NCBI RefSeq assembly: GCF_025399835.1
Contig: NZ_JAODVR010000002.1
Span: forward strand, 372,001-436,000
Direction of reading: 5' to 3'
From: Haloarchaeobius sp. HME9146
GTDB taxonomy: Archaea > Halobacteriota > Halobacteria > Halobacteriales > Natrialbaceae
Length of the DNA stretch: 64,000 nt
The position numbers and the translations under genes are program-made. This document shows positions 1-8,125 of the stretch, piece after piece. Under the pieces are notes generated by a model, which saw only the letters and a program-made list of their open reading frames with translations, searched no databases and was not told where the DNA came from. Positions within the stretch are counted from its first letter, which is position 1. The number at the start of each line of letters is the position of its first letter.

Positions 1-1290
1 TCCCGGAATGACCACGAGGTCCAGCGGACCGACGGCTGGACCTACGGGAAACTCGCCCGGGCGGACGACGGCACCCTCACCCAGAACGTCGTCAGCGTGG
101 CGACCGACGCCAGGACCACGGAAAGCGCGGTCGGCGCGAACCAGACCGGGATGGTCGTCGACCTCCTCGTCCACGACGACGAATCGGCAGGAGGGCTCGC
201 TGGCTCCGTGACCAAGACGACCGCGGGCGGGTTCGAGATCGCCTTCGATGGTGACTCACTCCCCGACCGCCAGCAAGCCGAGGGCTTCACCGTCCTCTTC
301 CAGGCGTTCAAGACCGACGACGACGCCGCGGTGGAGGTCGGCTACTTCCCGACCCCGACCGAGCCAAGCGTCCAGTCGGTCGACCTCGGCATCGACGCCA
401 GCTTCGTCGCCCTGACCGCGACCAACGCGGTCACCGCGGCCGACACGGCATCGGTCACCGACGCGGCAATCGGCGTCTCCCACGGCGAGGCCGTCAAATC
501 CCCCGCTGGCGCAGTCCAGCAACACGTCGCTAACAGCACGGTCGTACCCGGAACGGTGGTCCGGAACGGCTACGCCGGCTACCAGGACCGCGCCCTCCAC
601 CTGCTCGACGGGGTCGGCGACGACCTCGACGCCCGGACCTCGGCACGGGTCACCGACCTCGGGGAGACGATGGAACTCACCTACGACGAGGTCGCCGCTG
701 GCGAAACCGGCGGGCCACTCATCACCTACCTCGCCGTCGAGACCGCCGAGCACCGGACCCCCGCTGTCGGCCACTTCCGCGTCCCGGCACCCGACGCGGA
801 CTACCCGACCAGAGTCGAGGTCGGGTTCGACCCCGCGATGGTCGAGCTGACCACCTGCAACCTCGACGTGCTCGGCGCGGACCAGGTCGTCGCGGACCAC
901 TCCTTCGGCTTCGGCTGGTCCCACGGCGTCGCCATGCCCGATGCCGACGGCGGCGTCGCCCACCACCTGCTCCACGGGTCCCTGGAACCGGACGACGTGT
1001 TCGGACGGGTCCTGCCACCGGTGGTTGATGAGGGAGGTGCCCAGCACGCCGCGGCAGACGGCGGGATGTCCTCGGGTGTGCGGACCGAGGGCACCCCGGC
1101 TGCCGCCCGTGTGCTTGCTCTGGACGACGACGGGCACGTGACTGGGCGTGACGACGTGCTGGTGTCGGCAACGACTTCGACGGGATTCCAGGTCGAGACG
1201 ACTGGTGTGAGTACCGGACGACGGAACACCGCGAGCGAGGTCAGGCCGGTGGTTTTCTACCGGGCGTGGCCGCACGAGGGAGAACTATGA
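1..1290 (+). CDS. Beta-repeat protein, 5'-truncated by the window edge
   Basis: The frame is open from base 1, so the true start lies upstream; 429 codons are visible. The visible part consists of about 140-residue repeats. Each opens with a strand pair of the type VEVGYF...VDLGFD...FVALTATN, then has a short SHG or GWSHG motif and a Gln/His element about 12 residues later. Units begin near nt 331 and 763, and the tail of an earlier unit (GWTYGKLARADDGTLTQ) is at nt 37-84. The protein ends in VVFYRAWP, the same ending as the repeat block of the 2812-aa protein at 15056-23494, so the two share a domain family. I do not recognise the fold and see no enzyme motif; an all-beta binding or structural domain is my inference. 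Its stop overlaps the ATG of a 21-codon ORF leading into the next gene, which places it in the giant-protein operon. Confidence 0.8.
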   Translation, partial: SRNDHEVQRTDGWTYGKLARADDGTLTQNVVSVATDARTTESAVGANQTGMVVDLLVHDDESAGGLAGSVTKTTAGGFEIAFDGDSLPDRQQAEGFTVLFQAFKTDDDAAVEVGYFPTPTEPSVQSVDLGIDASFVALTATNAVTAADTASVTDAAIGVSHGEAVKSPAGAVQQHVANSTVVPGTVVRNGYAGYQDRALHLLDGVGDDLDARTSARVTDLGETMELTYDEVAAGETGGPLITYLAVETAEHRTPAVGHFRVPAPDADYPTRVEVGFDPAMVELTTCNLDVLGADQVVADHSFGFGWSHGVAMPDADGGVAHHLLHGSLEPDDVFGRVLPPVVDEGGAQHAAADGGMSSGVRTEGTPAAARVLALDDDGHVTGRDDVLVSATTSTGFQVETTGVSTGRRNTASEVRPVVFYRAWPHEGEL

Positions 1291-1352
1291 ACACGACTCT
1301 ACGTCGATTCCAGGGAGACGACTGGCGAACCAATACTTGGTGGCAACGATGA
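1287..1352 (+). CDS. Small bridging ORF, 21 aa
   Basis: The ATG overlaps the stop of the preceding gene as ATGA (1287-1290). Its TGA (1350-1352) overlaps the ATG of the next gene, again as ATGA. The peptide is basic and has three tryptophans (ends NTWWQR). It exactly fills the 58-nt gap between two giant genes, which suggests that it carries ribosomes through the gap (translational coupling). Whether the peptide itself has a function cannot be told. An ORF this short could be chance, but two similar bridges occur at 8021 and 12272. Confidence 0.4.
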   Translation: MNTTLRRFQGDDWRTNTWWQR

Positions 1353-4297
1353 GTGAGAGCCCGCTGACGGAGGCGAAGCGGTATCATCGGCAGTATATCG
1401 ACGCTCTCGAGTCGTACAAGTCTCACGTCAACCAGAATCCAGGCGAGTACGCCCTCTTCAACGTCATACGGGACCTCATCGTCGGGACATCCTACAAGAA
1501 GGGTGGGTCGGACACCCGCGAGGCCGTGTACGAGCACCTCGGCGTCACCGAGACGATGGACGAATTGTCAAACGGATGGGTGGAACAACTCCAGAGTGAG
1601 GGAAAAGTCGATGACGACTTCGAGATAGTCTGGGGGCACGACTACGGGTTCAAGGACGCGTTCGCGCTGGACAAGCTTCCCTACGAATCTTCGAAGGACC
1701 CGTTCGACCGGGGGGCGCTCTCGAACACGTTCATCGAGTTCGGGAGGGAATTGTACGGAAAACAGCTAAAAGTGGAGGAAAAGGCACGCAGACTCGTTTC
1801 TTACATGAAGTTCGGGAAACCAGAGTACGGGGATGGTGCCTACCCGTACGGCCACTTCCTGGGAACACTCGACGAGACTGCCCTCAAAAACATGAACACG
1901 GTTCTCGGGGAATCCTTGACCGGTAAACAGCAGGATGGCTTGAAGACACTCGCAAAGCGGTTCGGAATCGACCCGACCCAGAGCATCTCGGCTATCAAAT
2001 CCGACTTTCGCTCGGCCATCGGGTCGATGACATACAACGAGTTCTACGACGATTTCCTCCACGGAGACGGTGCCCGGGAGGAGAATCATGCTATCGACGA
2101 GGTCCTCAATGACACGGCACCCCGGTCGTTCACTGAACAGCTCAAGACGCTCCAGGCCCTCACCGATCGGCTCTTCGAGAGCCACACAGGGAAGATGTTC
2201 CTCGCAGAACAGTTCGAGAAGCAGTACCACTCCGCGCCCAGTTCAACCTCCCAACGTTACCAGAACTTCGCCATCTTCCCACCGAACCGAATCGTCGACC
2301 CAGCGTTCCTCAGCAGGGGAACCCCGGTCACCGACCCACATAGGGAACGACCGTTTCTTGTCAAAGAGGACCTCCCAAAGGGAGACTATTTCGAGAGACT
2401 AACCGGGAACACTTCCGGGAACCAGCAGTACGGTCCGATACTTGGGCCGGGAGAGCAGAGCCCATGGGGCCAGAAGGACGTGCTGGCATTCAACAAACTC
2501 GTCGCGACTTTCGTCCACGGAGGCTGGCACTACTACACTGCGTACAAGACCGTCACGTCGTGGGATGGTGACAAGCAGTACTTCGGAGAGACGAACGTGA
2601 ACACACGAAAATCACACGTCGAGACGTTCGTCCAGGTGTACCTGTCTCGACTGATGAGCAACGATCAACTGCAGTCCGTCTATGACGGGATACTCTCGAA
2701 GCTCCGTAGCGGGAACGCCGAGTCGGGTGAATTGTACAAACTGGCGAAACAACTCGGCGTCTCCACGAACGGGAATCTGAAGCAGGTCTCGAACCGGCTG
2801 GAGACGGAGATACAGACCCTGAAATCGTCTCACGATATATACGACATCGGTTCAGGAGAGGCCAAGAAAATCACCGCAAGCGTCATGAGCTGGGGCTGGT
2901 CCCTCACCGATGGAACAGACTGGTTCGACGACGCGACGGCGACGGTCACCGCGTCGGGGAAAGTCGGCTTCAGCGTCGTCGGGCTCGTCAGCGCAGGCAT
3001 CAAGACCTACGAGACGCTCCAATCACAATCCGGTGCTGGACAGAAGGCGATGGAGGTCGTCTCACTAGTCAACACAGTACGGGGCTTCGTCGCGGGGTTG
3101 GGTGCCATCGAGGACGTGACATCGTTGGTCTCGAAGGGAACACTGAGCGAGGCGAGCGCGGTCAAGATAGCTGGCAAGTTCGCCGTGGTTTTCAACCTCT
3201 ACGAGACCATCAAGAACTTCTGTTACTCGTACTCGGAGTACCTCGACGGCGACTACGACCAGATGGCTGGCTACGCCATATTGGGAGCATCGGCGGGCTG
3301 CTTCACCTACGCATTCTTCGCGAGCAGTTCCGTCGGCTGGGTTCCCGGGTATGGACAGGCCGTCGTCCTTGGTACCGGCCTTCTTGCGGTCGGCGTACTG
3401 GCCTTGGCGTGGGCAACCGACTCAGATCTCGAAGAGTGGGTGAAATACTGTCACTTTGGAGATAGTTCGGAAGCGAACCAGACCAAAAACAACCTCAAAG
3501 CGAACGACTGGATCAACGATACGACACAACCGTACTTCGGATTCAAGTACCCCGATAACTATCTACAGCTGGCAAGTCCAGATGAGGAAGACGAGCTTCC
3601 CAAAGCCGTCGGGAGGGACTGGGATGAGAACTTCTTCGGACAGATATCGGCACTGGCGACGCTTGCTCGTCCAATCGGTCTCAACCAGAGCGATGCAGAA
3701 CTCTACTGGGACGACGACAACCACAAGGGAGTGATCAAACTCAAACCCGATGCCGCCGCGTCGAAGAATTCGAAGGTGAGCCAGACCGGGTACATCGTCA
3801 TCAGACCACTGAGTAAACAGTACACGGTGCAAGATGGGTCTCCCTACGTGGACTACGCGGACGATGACACGTACGTCGAGAACGCCGCGAGCAATGTGGA
3901 TGATCTGAAAAAGGGAGTGCAAACCAAAGGGGCCCAACCACCGCTTCACCTGATACAGCTGTTTCCAGATAAATACGCGAACGAACCGGAGACGGAAACC
4001 CCCCTTCGGACCGGTGTTCGCGTCACACACACTATCAAAGAAATCGTCATCGTTGACGAGGACAACATCAAGCGCTGGAAAAGCGAACTTGAGCCGGTCA
4101 CCGACCGGTCCGTGAACGTTTTCGGCTTCACCGAAGACACGATTACGACCAACTTCCATTACCCGTTTCTGGAGTTCATCTACCTCGAACACGAGCAAGC
4201 TCAGGAGATGATGAAGATGGACTCAGCAGCACGAGGGACGTTCCTCGATACGGTTCCGGCACCACGCGAGTTCAGATACATCGAGGAGACCATCTAA
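1349..4297 (+). CDS. 982-aa protein with hydrophobic core, possible pore-forming effector-like protein
   Basis: The start is placed at ATG 1349, which overlaps the 21-codon ORF; an upstream TTG at 1337 is in frame but less likely. Residues 1-530 are mainly polar and helical. Residues about 535-690 hold Gly/Ala-rich hydrophobic segments (VGFSVVGLVSAG near 540, FVAGLGAI near 580, then a long pair at 640-690), followed at once by DSDLEEWVKYCHFG. A hydrophobic hairpin followed by an xxLExWLxxCxFG element is, from memory, typical of VasX/Tme-like pore-forming effectors of bacterial type VI secretion; this is resemblance only. The C-terminal third is polar with beta content. Codon use is visibly less GC-rich than its neighbours, suggesting separate acquisition or faster evolution. 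There is no signal peptide. Its stop is 1 nt from the next start. Confidence 0.75.
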   Translation: MSESPLTEAKRYHRQYIDALESYKSHVNQNPGEYALFNVIRDLIVGTSYKKGGSDTREAVYEHLGVTETMDELSNGWVEQLQSEGKVDDDFEIVWGHDYGFKDAFALDKLPYESSKDPFDRGALSNTFIEFGRELYGKQLKVEEKARRLVSYMKFGKPEYGDGAYPYGHFLGTLDETALKNMNTVLGESLTGKQQDGLKTLAKRFGIDPTQSISAIKSDFRSAIGSMTYNEFYDDFLHGDGAREENHAIDEVLNDTAPRSFTEQLKTLQALTDRLFESHTGKMFLAEQFEKQYHSAPSSTSQRYQNFAIFPPNRIVDPAFLSRGTPVTDPHRERPFLVKEDLPKGDYFERLTGNTSGNQQYGPILGPGEQSPWGQKDVLAFNKLVATFVHGGWHYYTAYKTVTSWDGDKQYFGETNVNTRKSHVETFVQVYLSRLMSNDQLQSVYDGILSKLRSGNAESGELYKLAKQLGVSTNGNLKQVSNRLETEIQTLKSSHDIYDIGSGEAKKITASVMSWGWSLTDGTDWFDDATATVTASGKVGFSVVGLVSAGIKTYETLQSQSGAGQKAMEVVSLVNTVRGFVAGLGAIEDVTSLVSKGTLSEASAVKIAGKFAVVFNLYETIKNFCYSYSEYLDGDYDQMAGYAILGASAGCFTYAFFASSSVGWVPGYGQAVVLGTGLLAVGVLALAWATDSDLEEWVKYCHFGDSSEANQTKNNLKANDWINDTTQPYFGFKYPDNYLQLASPDEEDELPKAVGRDWDENFFGQISALATLARPIGLNQSDAELYWDDDNHKGVIKLKPDAAASKNSKVSQTGYIVIRPLSKQYTVQDGSPYVDYADDDTYVENAASNVDDLKKGVQTKGAQPPLHLIQLFPDKYANEPETETPLRTGVRVTHTIKEIVIVDEDNIKRWKSELEPVTDRSVNVFGFTEDTITTNFHYPFLEFIYLEHEQAQEMMKMDSAARGTFLDTVPAPREFRYIEETI

Positions 4298-4298
4298 G

Positions 4299-7200
4299 AT
4301 GAGCCAGAAATCAACTCAACCCTCCGGCGGCGGAACCGAATCGGTGCTAGCTCGAGAACTCACTCGGGTCGTTGAGCCAGTCATCGAAGCAACAGAATCT
4401 CCAGACGGCGTCGTCGACCTTCTCGACGGGGCAGGAATCGGGGAACTCCTCGTCGATGAGGAGGTCGAGAAGGTGGTCGAGGAGTTCGAACGGGACTTCG
4501 TCGAACCTGCGGAGACCATCATTAAGATAGTCGAGAATGGGTTCGGTGCCGATGACCTTGCGAAGGTCGGCGACCTCGTCGGGGCGGTCTCGACGCTGAT
4601 AGAGTCAATCAAATCCCTCGACGAATTGGAGTTCGAGAGTCCGGACGTGAGCGAACTCGGCGATGCGTTGCTCGACCACCTCGTCGTGCGCTACCTCTAC
4701 CTCTACAGACCACACGTCCACGACTTCCTGGCCATCGTCGGCGTCGTCACCGAAGGGTACGGCAGGGGCCAAGAGGAGATACAGTTGACCGGCATCGCCG
4801 AGGCGGTGCAAGACCCCAACACGGCAGCGAAGGAGACGCTCGGATGGGGGACCGACGCGTTACGGGACGAGCTGTTCCTCCGCTTCGTGGGGCACCTTGC
4901 GACCGAACAGGGCCTCACGAGCATCGTCGACGAAGCAGACGTGAACCAGTTGGATACACTCTCGTACGAGAAGACCACGCCGCCGACGTTTCCGAAGTCG
5001 GACGCGCCGACCCAGCTCGACACCACCCTCCTGGAACTTGTCGGCGACGGGTTCTCCTCGCGTGCTGGCGTGAAACTGACACCGATGCCGTTCAAGGAGG
5101 ACGACCCCCTTGGTCTCCTCCTTCAGGCGTACGCGACAGGTGGGTTCAAGCAGTCACTGTCGCTCGGGAAGGACTGGACACTGACGACTGGTATCGAGAC
5201 GAACCAGTCGGTCGGGTTCGCCGTCCGTCCGACCGGAGACGGAACCGAGTTCCAACTCGTCTCCGGGGCAGGCCTGACTGGGGATTACCACGCCGACGCC
5301 GCGCTTTCCTACGAACCCGAGTCCACCAGCGACAGCCCAGGAAAGGTTCTGCTTGGCGAACCCGATGGTTCATTCCTCGCACTGGGGTCTGTCTCCATCT
5401 CGACCGCACTCGACTACGATGGGGACTCCGGAACCGTCGCGGTCGAACTGCCCGCGTCCGGCTCAGTCCAGGTCCGCCCGAAAGGCGGCTTCTTGGAGAA
5501 AGTCCTGCCCGATGAAGTCGGGAGCGACTTCGACGTGACTGTCGGCTGGTCGACGCTCAAAGGGTTATACTTCGAAGGCGGTGCGACCCTGGAGGTGGCA
5601 CTCCCGGTCCACCAGAAACTCGGCCCACTCGACATCAAGGAGATATTCCTCTCGCTCGGATTCGACGCAGAAACCGGCGAGATAACCGTCCAGGCGGCCG
5701 CATCCGCATCCGTCAAACTCGGGCCCATCGTCGGCACCGTCACCCGAATCGGCCTCGAAACGGACCTCTCGTTCCCCGAAAACAAGGACGGGAACATGGG
5801 CGTGGTCGACCTCGAACTCGGGTTCAAGCCACCCGAAGGGGTCGGCCTCGATATCGCTGCTGGGCCGGTCACGGGCGGTGGCTACCTCGACTTCGACCCG
5901 GAGAACGAGCGCTACGCCGGGACTGGCCAACTCACGGTCCCGAGTGGCCTGAGCATCTCGGTGGTCGGGCTCATCACGACCGAACTGCCCGATGGGTCGG
6001 ACGGCTTCTCGATGATGCTCATCGTCGCGGGCGAGTTCGATGCCGTCCAGCTAGGCTTCGGCTTCACGCTGAACGGCGTCGGCGGGATGCTCGGCATCAA
6101 CCGAAAGTTCCGGAAGAAACCACTGCAGGACGTTGTCAGGCAGGGCGAGCTCGACAGCGTGCTCTTCCCCGAAGACGTGGTGGAGAACGCCCAGCGCATC
6201 ATCTCGGACGTGCGGGCTATCTTCCCGCCGACGCGGGGGACCCACGTGTTCGGGCCGATGCTCAAGATCGGCTGGGGAACACCCGCCATCATCGAGGCCT
6301 CTGTCGGTGTGGTTCTGGAGATTCCGAGCTTCCGCATCGCCATCCTCGGCAAGATCGAGATGGCACTCCCCAACCTCGAAATCGAGCGCCCCGAGGGGTT
6401 ACCGGAAGAGGTGCCGTACCCACCCATCCAGATCAACCTCGACGTGGTGGGCATCATCGACATCCCCGGGAAGACGCTGTCGCTCGACGCCTCGCTGTAC
6501 GACTCGCGCATCATGCAGTGGAAGATGTCGGGCGACATGGCGCTGCGCTCCTCGTGGGGCGATGATTCGAAGTTCCTGCTCTCCATCGGCGGGTTCAATC
6601 CCCGCTACGAGCAACCGGGCGGGTTCCCGAAGCTCGACCGCGTGAAGGTGAGTCTGGACGTGCCCGGTGGCCAACCGGTCATCGACTTCACGGGCTACCT
6701 CGCGGTCAGTTCGAACACGTTCCAGGTGGGCGCGCAGGTCAACGCCGAACTGGAGGTCGGCCCGCTTTCCATCTGGGGTGGCCTGGGCTTCGACGCGCTG
6801 TTCCGGTTCAACCCGTTCTCGTTCATCATCGATTTCTTCGCGCACTTCGGCGTAGCGTTCAAGGGCTGGGAACTGACCGTCGGCATCGACGGGACCATGT
6901 CCGGCCCGACGCCGTTCAACCTCCGGGGGAAGGCCAAGTTCTCGGTCGGCCCCTTCGACGTCTCGAAGCAGTTCGACGTGACGCTCGGGAAGGACGCGAA
7001 GACCAAGCAACTCCCCACGGCGGAGGTGCTGCCCGAACTCGTCGACGCGCTCTCGGAACCGAAGAACTGGGACGCCCAGTTGCCAGGTGACGGGAACGCT
7101 ATCGCCACACTGCGGAGTGCGAAGAGCGCAGAGGCACGCGAGCAGGCTCGCCAGTCCGCCCAGGGCGGCAGTGGTGCCGGCGACGTCGAACCCGAGCAGC

Positions 7201-8021
7201 CGATCATCGCGCATCCGCTGGGGACGCTGACGGTTCGCCAGACCGTCGTCCCGCTGAACTACCACATCGAGAAGTTCGGGGAGGCGCGACCGACCACCTA
7301 CGACGAGTTCCGCATCGCGGGTGTCACACTCGGCGGGGTCAGAGACCGCGACCGCCAGCCGGTCGACGAGGAGTTCGCACCCGCGGCATTCCGGAAGATG
7401 GACGACGCGAAGAAGCTGGAATCGGACGACTTCGTCGACCTGGAGGCCGGGACGACCGCCGGCGACATCGGGCTGGTCGTCGGTGGCGAGGGCGGCAGGG
7501 AGGACGTGACCGAGGCAGCGTTCACCTACGAGGAGGTCGTGTACGACGACGCGAGCGGCCACCGTGGCGAGAACCTCGCCGAGGTGGACGCTGGGCAGGC
7601 AGGGACGGCCCACACCGCGTTCACCGCGCACGAACTCTCGAAGGGTAAGCGCGGCGTCCAGCCCACCTCGGAGGGGCTGTTCGGCGTCGACGATGCGGAC
7701 GCCAGCGACGGCGGCCTGTTCGGTGTCGGCGAGAACGACTACGTGGTCGTCGACGTGGACACGTTCGAGCCGGTCGTCACAGACTTCGTCGGCTTCGACG
7801 ATGGCGGGGACGACGGTGACGGGCAATCCGACGAGTCAGAGACACGCGAATTCGCTGCCGTGGCCGACAGTAGCGAGGCCGAGCGCGTCCGGCCGGGGCT
7901 CCACGTGGGGACCTCGAAGGGCCGCGCACAGGTCGAACTGAAGCGCTTCGCCAGGGAGGCGGACGTGGACGAGAAACGGCTGCAGGTCGTTTCCGCGGCC
8001 AGTCTGGAGGGTTCCAGGTGA
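4299..8021 (+). CDS. DUF6603-type giant beta-rich protein, 1240 aa
   Basis: The start is 1 nt after the preceding stop. Residues 1-180 are acidic and helical. From about 230 onwards the chain is beta-rich, with many short alternating strands (GPLDIKEIFLSLGFD, LDIAAGPVTGGGYLDFD). Residues about 515-905 match my memory of DUF6603, including VGGMLGINR followed by VLFPEDVVENAQRIISDVRAIFPP and GPMLKIGWGTP. The repeated amphipathic strands suggest an elongated beta assembly, but no function is known to me. The last 300 residues are acidic and partly disordered (VGFDDGGDDGDGQSDESE near 1160). No signal peptide, transmembrane segment or catalytic motif is visible. It sits between the effector-like protein and the 1385-aa protein in the same operon, so it is probably part of the same complex. 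Confidence 0.85.
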   Translation: MSQKSTQPSGGGTESVLARELTRVVEPVIEATESPDGVVDLLDGAGIGELLVDEEVEKVVEEFERDFVEPAETIIKIVENGFGADDLAKVGDLVGAVSTLIESIKSLDELEFESPDVSELGDALLDHLVVRYLYLYRPHVHDFLAIVGVVTEGYGRGQEEIQLTGIAEAVQDPNTAAKETLGWGTDALRDELFLRFVGHLATEQGLTSIVDEADVNQLDTLSYEKTTPPTFPKSDAPTQLDTTLLELVGDGFSSRAGVKLTPMPFKEDDPLGLLLQAYATGGFKQSLSLGKDWTLTTGIETNQSVGFAVRPTGDGTEFQLVSGAGLTGDYHADAALSYEPESTSDSPGKVLLGEPDGSFLALGSVSISTALDYDGDSGTVAVELPASGSVQVRPKGGFLEKVLPDEVGSDFDVTVGWSTLKGLYFEGGATLEVALPVHQKLGPLDIKEIFLSLGFDAETGEITVQAAASASVKLGPIVGTVTRIGLETDLSFPENKDGNMGVVDLELGFKPPEGVGLDIAAGPVTGGGYLDFDPENERYAGTGQLTVPSGLSISVVGLITTELPDGSDGFSMMLIVAGEFDAVQLGFGFTLNGVGGMLGINRKFRKKPLQDVVRQGELDSVLFPEDVVENAQRIISDVRAIFPPTRGTHVFGPMLKIGWGTPAIIEASVGVVLEIPSFRIAILGKIEMALPNLEIERPEGLPEEVPYPPIQINLDVVGIIDIPGKTLSLDASLYDSRIMQWKMSGDMALRSSWGDDSKFLLSIGGFNPRYEQPGGFPKLDRVKVSLDVPGGQPVIDFTGYLAVSSNTFQVGAQVNAELEVGPLSIWGGLGFDALFRFNPFSFIIDFFAHFGVAFKGWELTVGIDGTMSGPTPFNLRGKAKFSVGPFDVSKQFDVTLGKDAKTKQLPTAEVLPELVDALSEPKNWDAQLPGDGNAIATLRSAKSAEAREQARQSAQGGSGAGDVEPEQPIIAHPLGTLTVRQTVVPLNYHIEKFGEARPTTYDEFRIAGVTLGGVRDRDRQPVDEEFAPAAFRKMDDAKKLESDDFVDLEAGTTAGDIGLVVGGEGGREDVTEAAFTYEEVVYDDASGHRGENLAEVDAGQAGTAHTAFTAHELSKGKRGVQPTSEGLFGVDDADASDGGLFGVGENDYVVVDVDTFEPVVTDFVGFDDGGDDGDGQSDESETREFAAVADSSEAERVRPGLHVGTSKGRAQVELKRFAREADVDEKRLQVVSAASLEGSR

Positions 8022-8125
8022 TGATTCGACGACTACCATTCACGGCGGTGGCGAGCAGCAGTCTGGATACCGGGGCGGCCTGGGGCAACACCGGCGGTTC
8101 CGGAGGTGAAACCCATGGCGAGTGA
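8021..8125 (+). CDS. Small bridging ORF, 34 aa
   Basis: The ATG overlaps the upstream TGA by one base (TGATG at 8019-8023). The ORF ends at TGA 8123-8125, 11 nt inside the next gene in another frame. It therefore spans the whole 93-nt gap between two giant genes, including the Shine-Dalgarno site of the downstream gene. The peptide begins MIRRLPFTAVASS and is Gly/Ser/Thr-rich afterwards. Translational coupling is the most likely role; a functional peptide is possible but unsupported. Confidence 0.35.
   Translation: MIRRLPFTAVASSSLDTGAAWGNTGGSGGETHGE
8102..8109 (+). promoter_or_regulatory. Shine-Dalgarno GGAGGTGA deciding the start of the 1385-aa gene
   Basis: GGAGGTGA lies 5 nt before ATG 8115. 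This selects 8115 over the in-frame GTG at 8106, which is inside the motif itself. Internal operon genes here often have such sites, whereas first genes appear leaderless. Confidence 0.7.
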
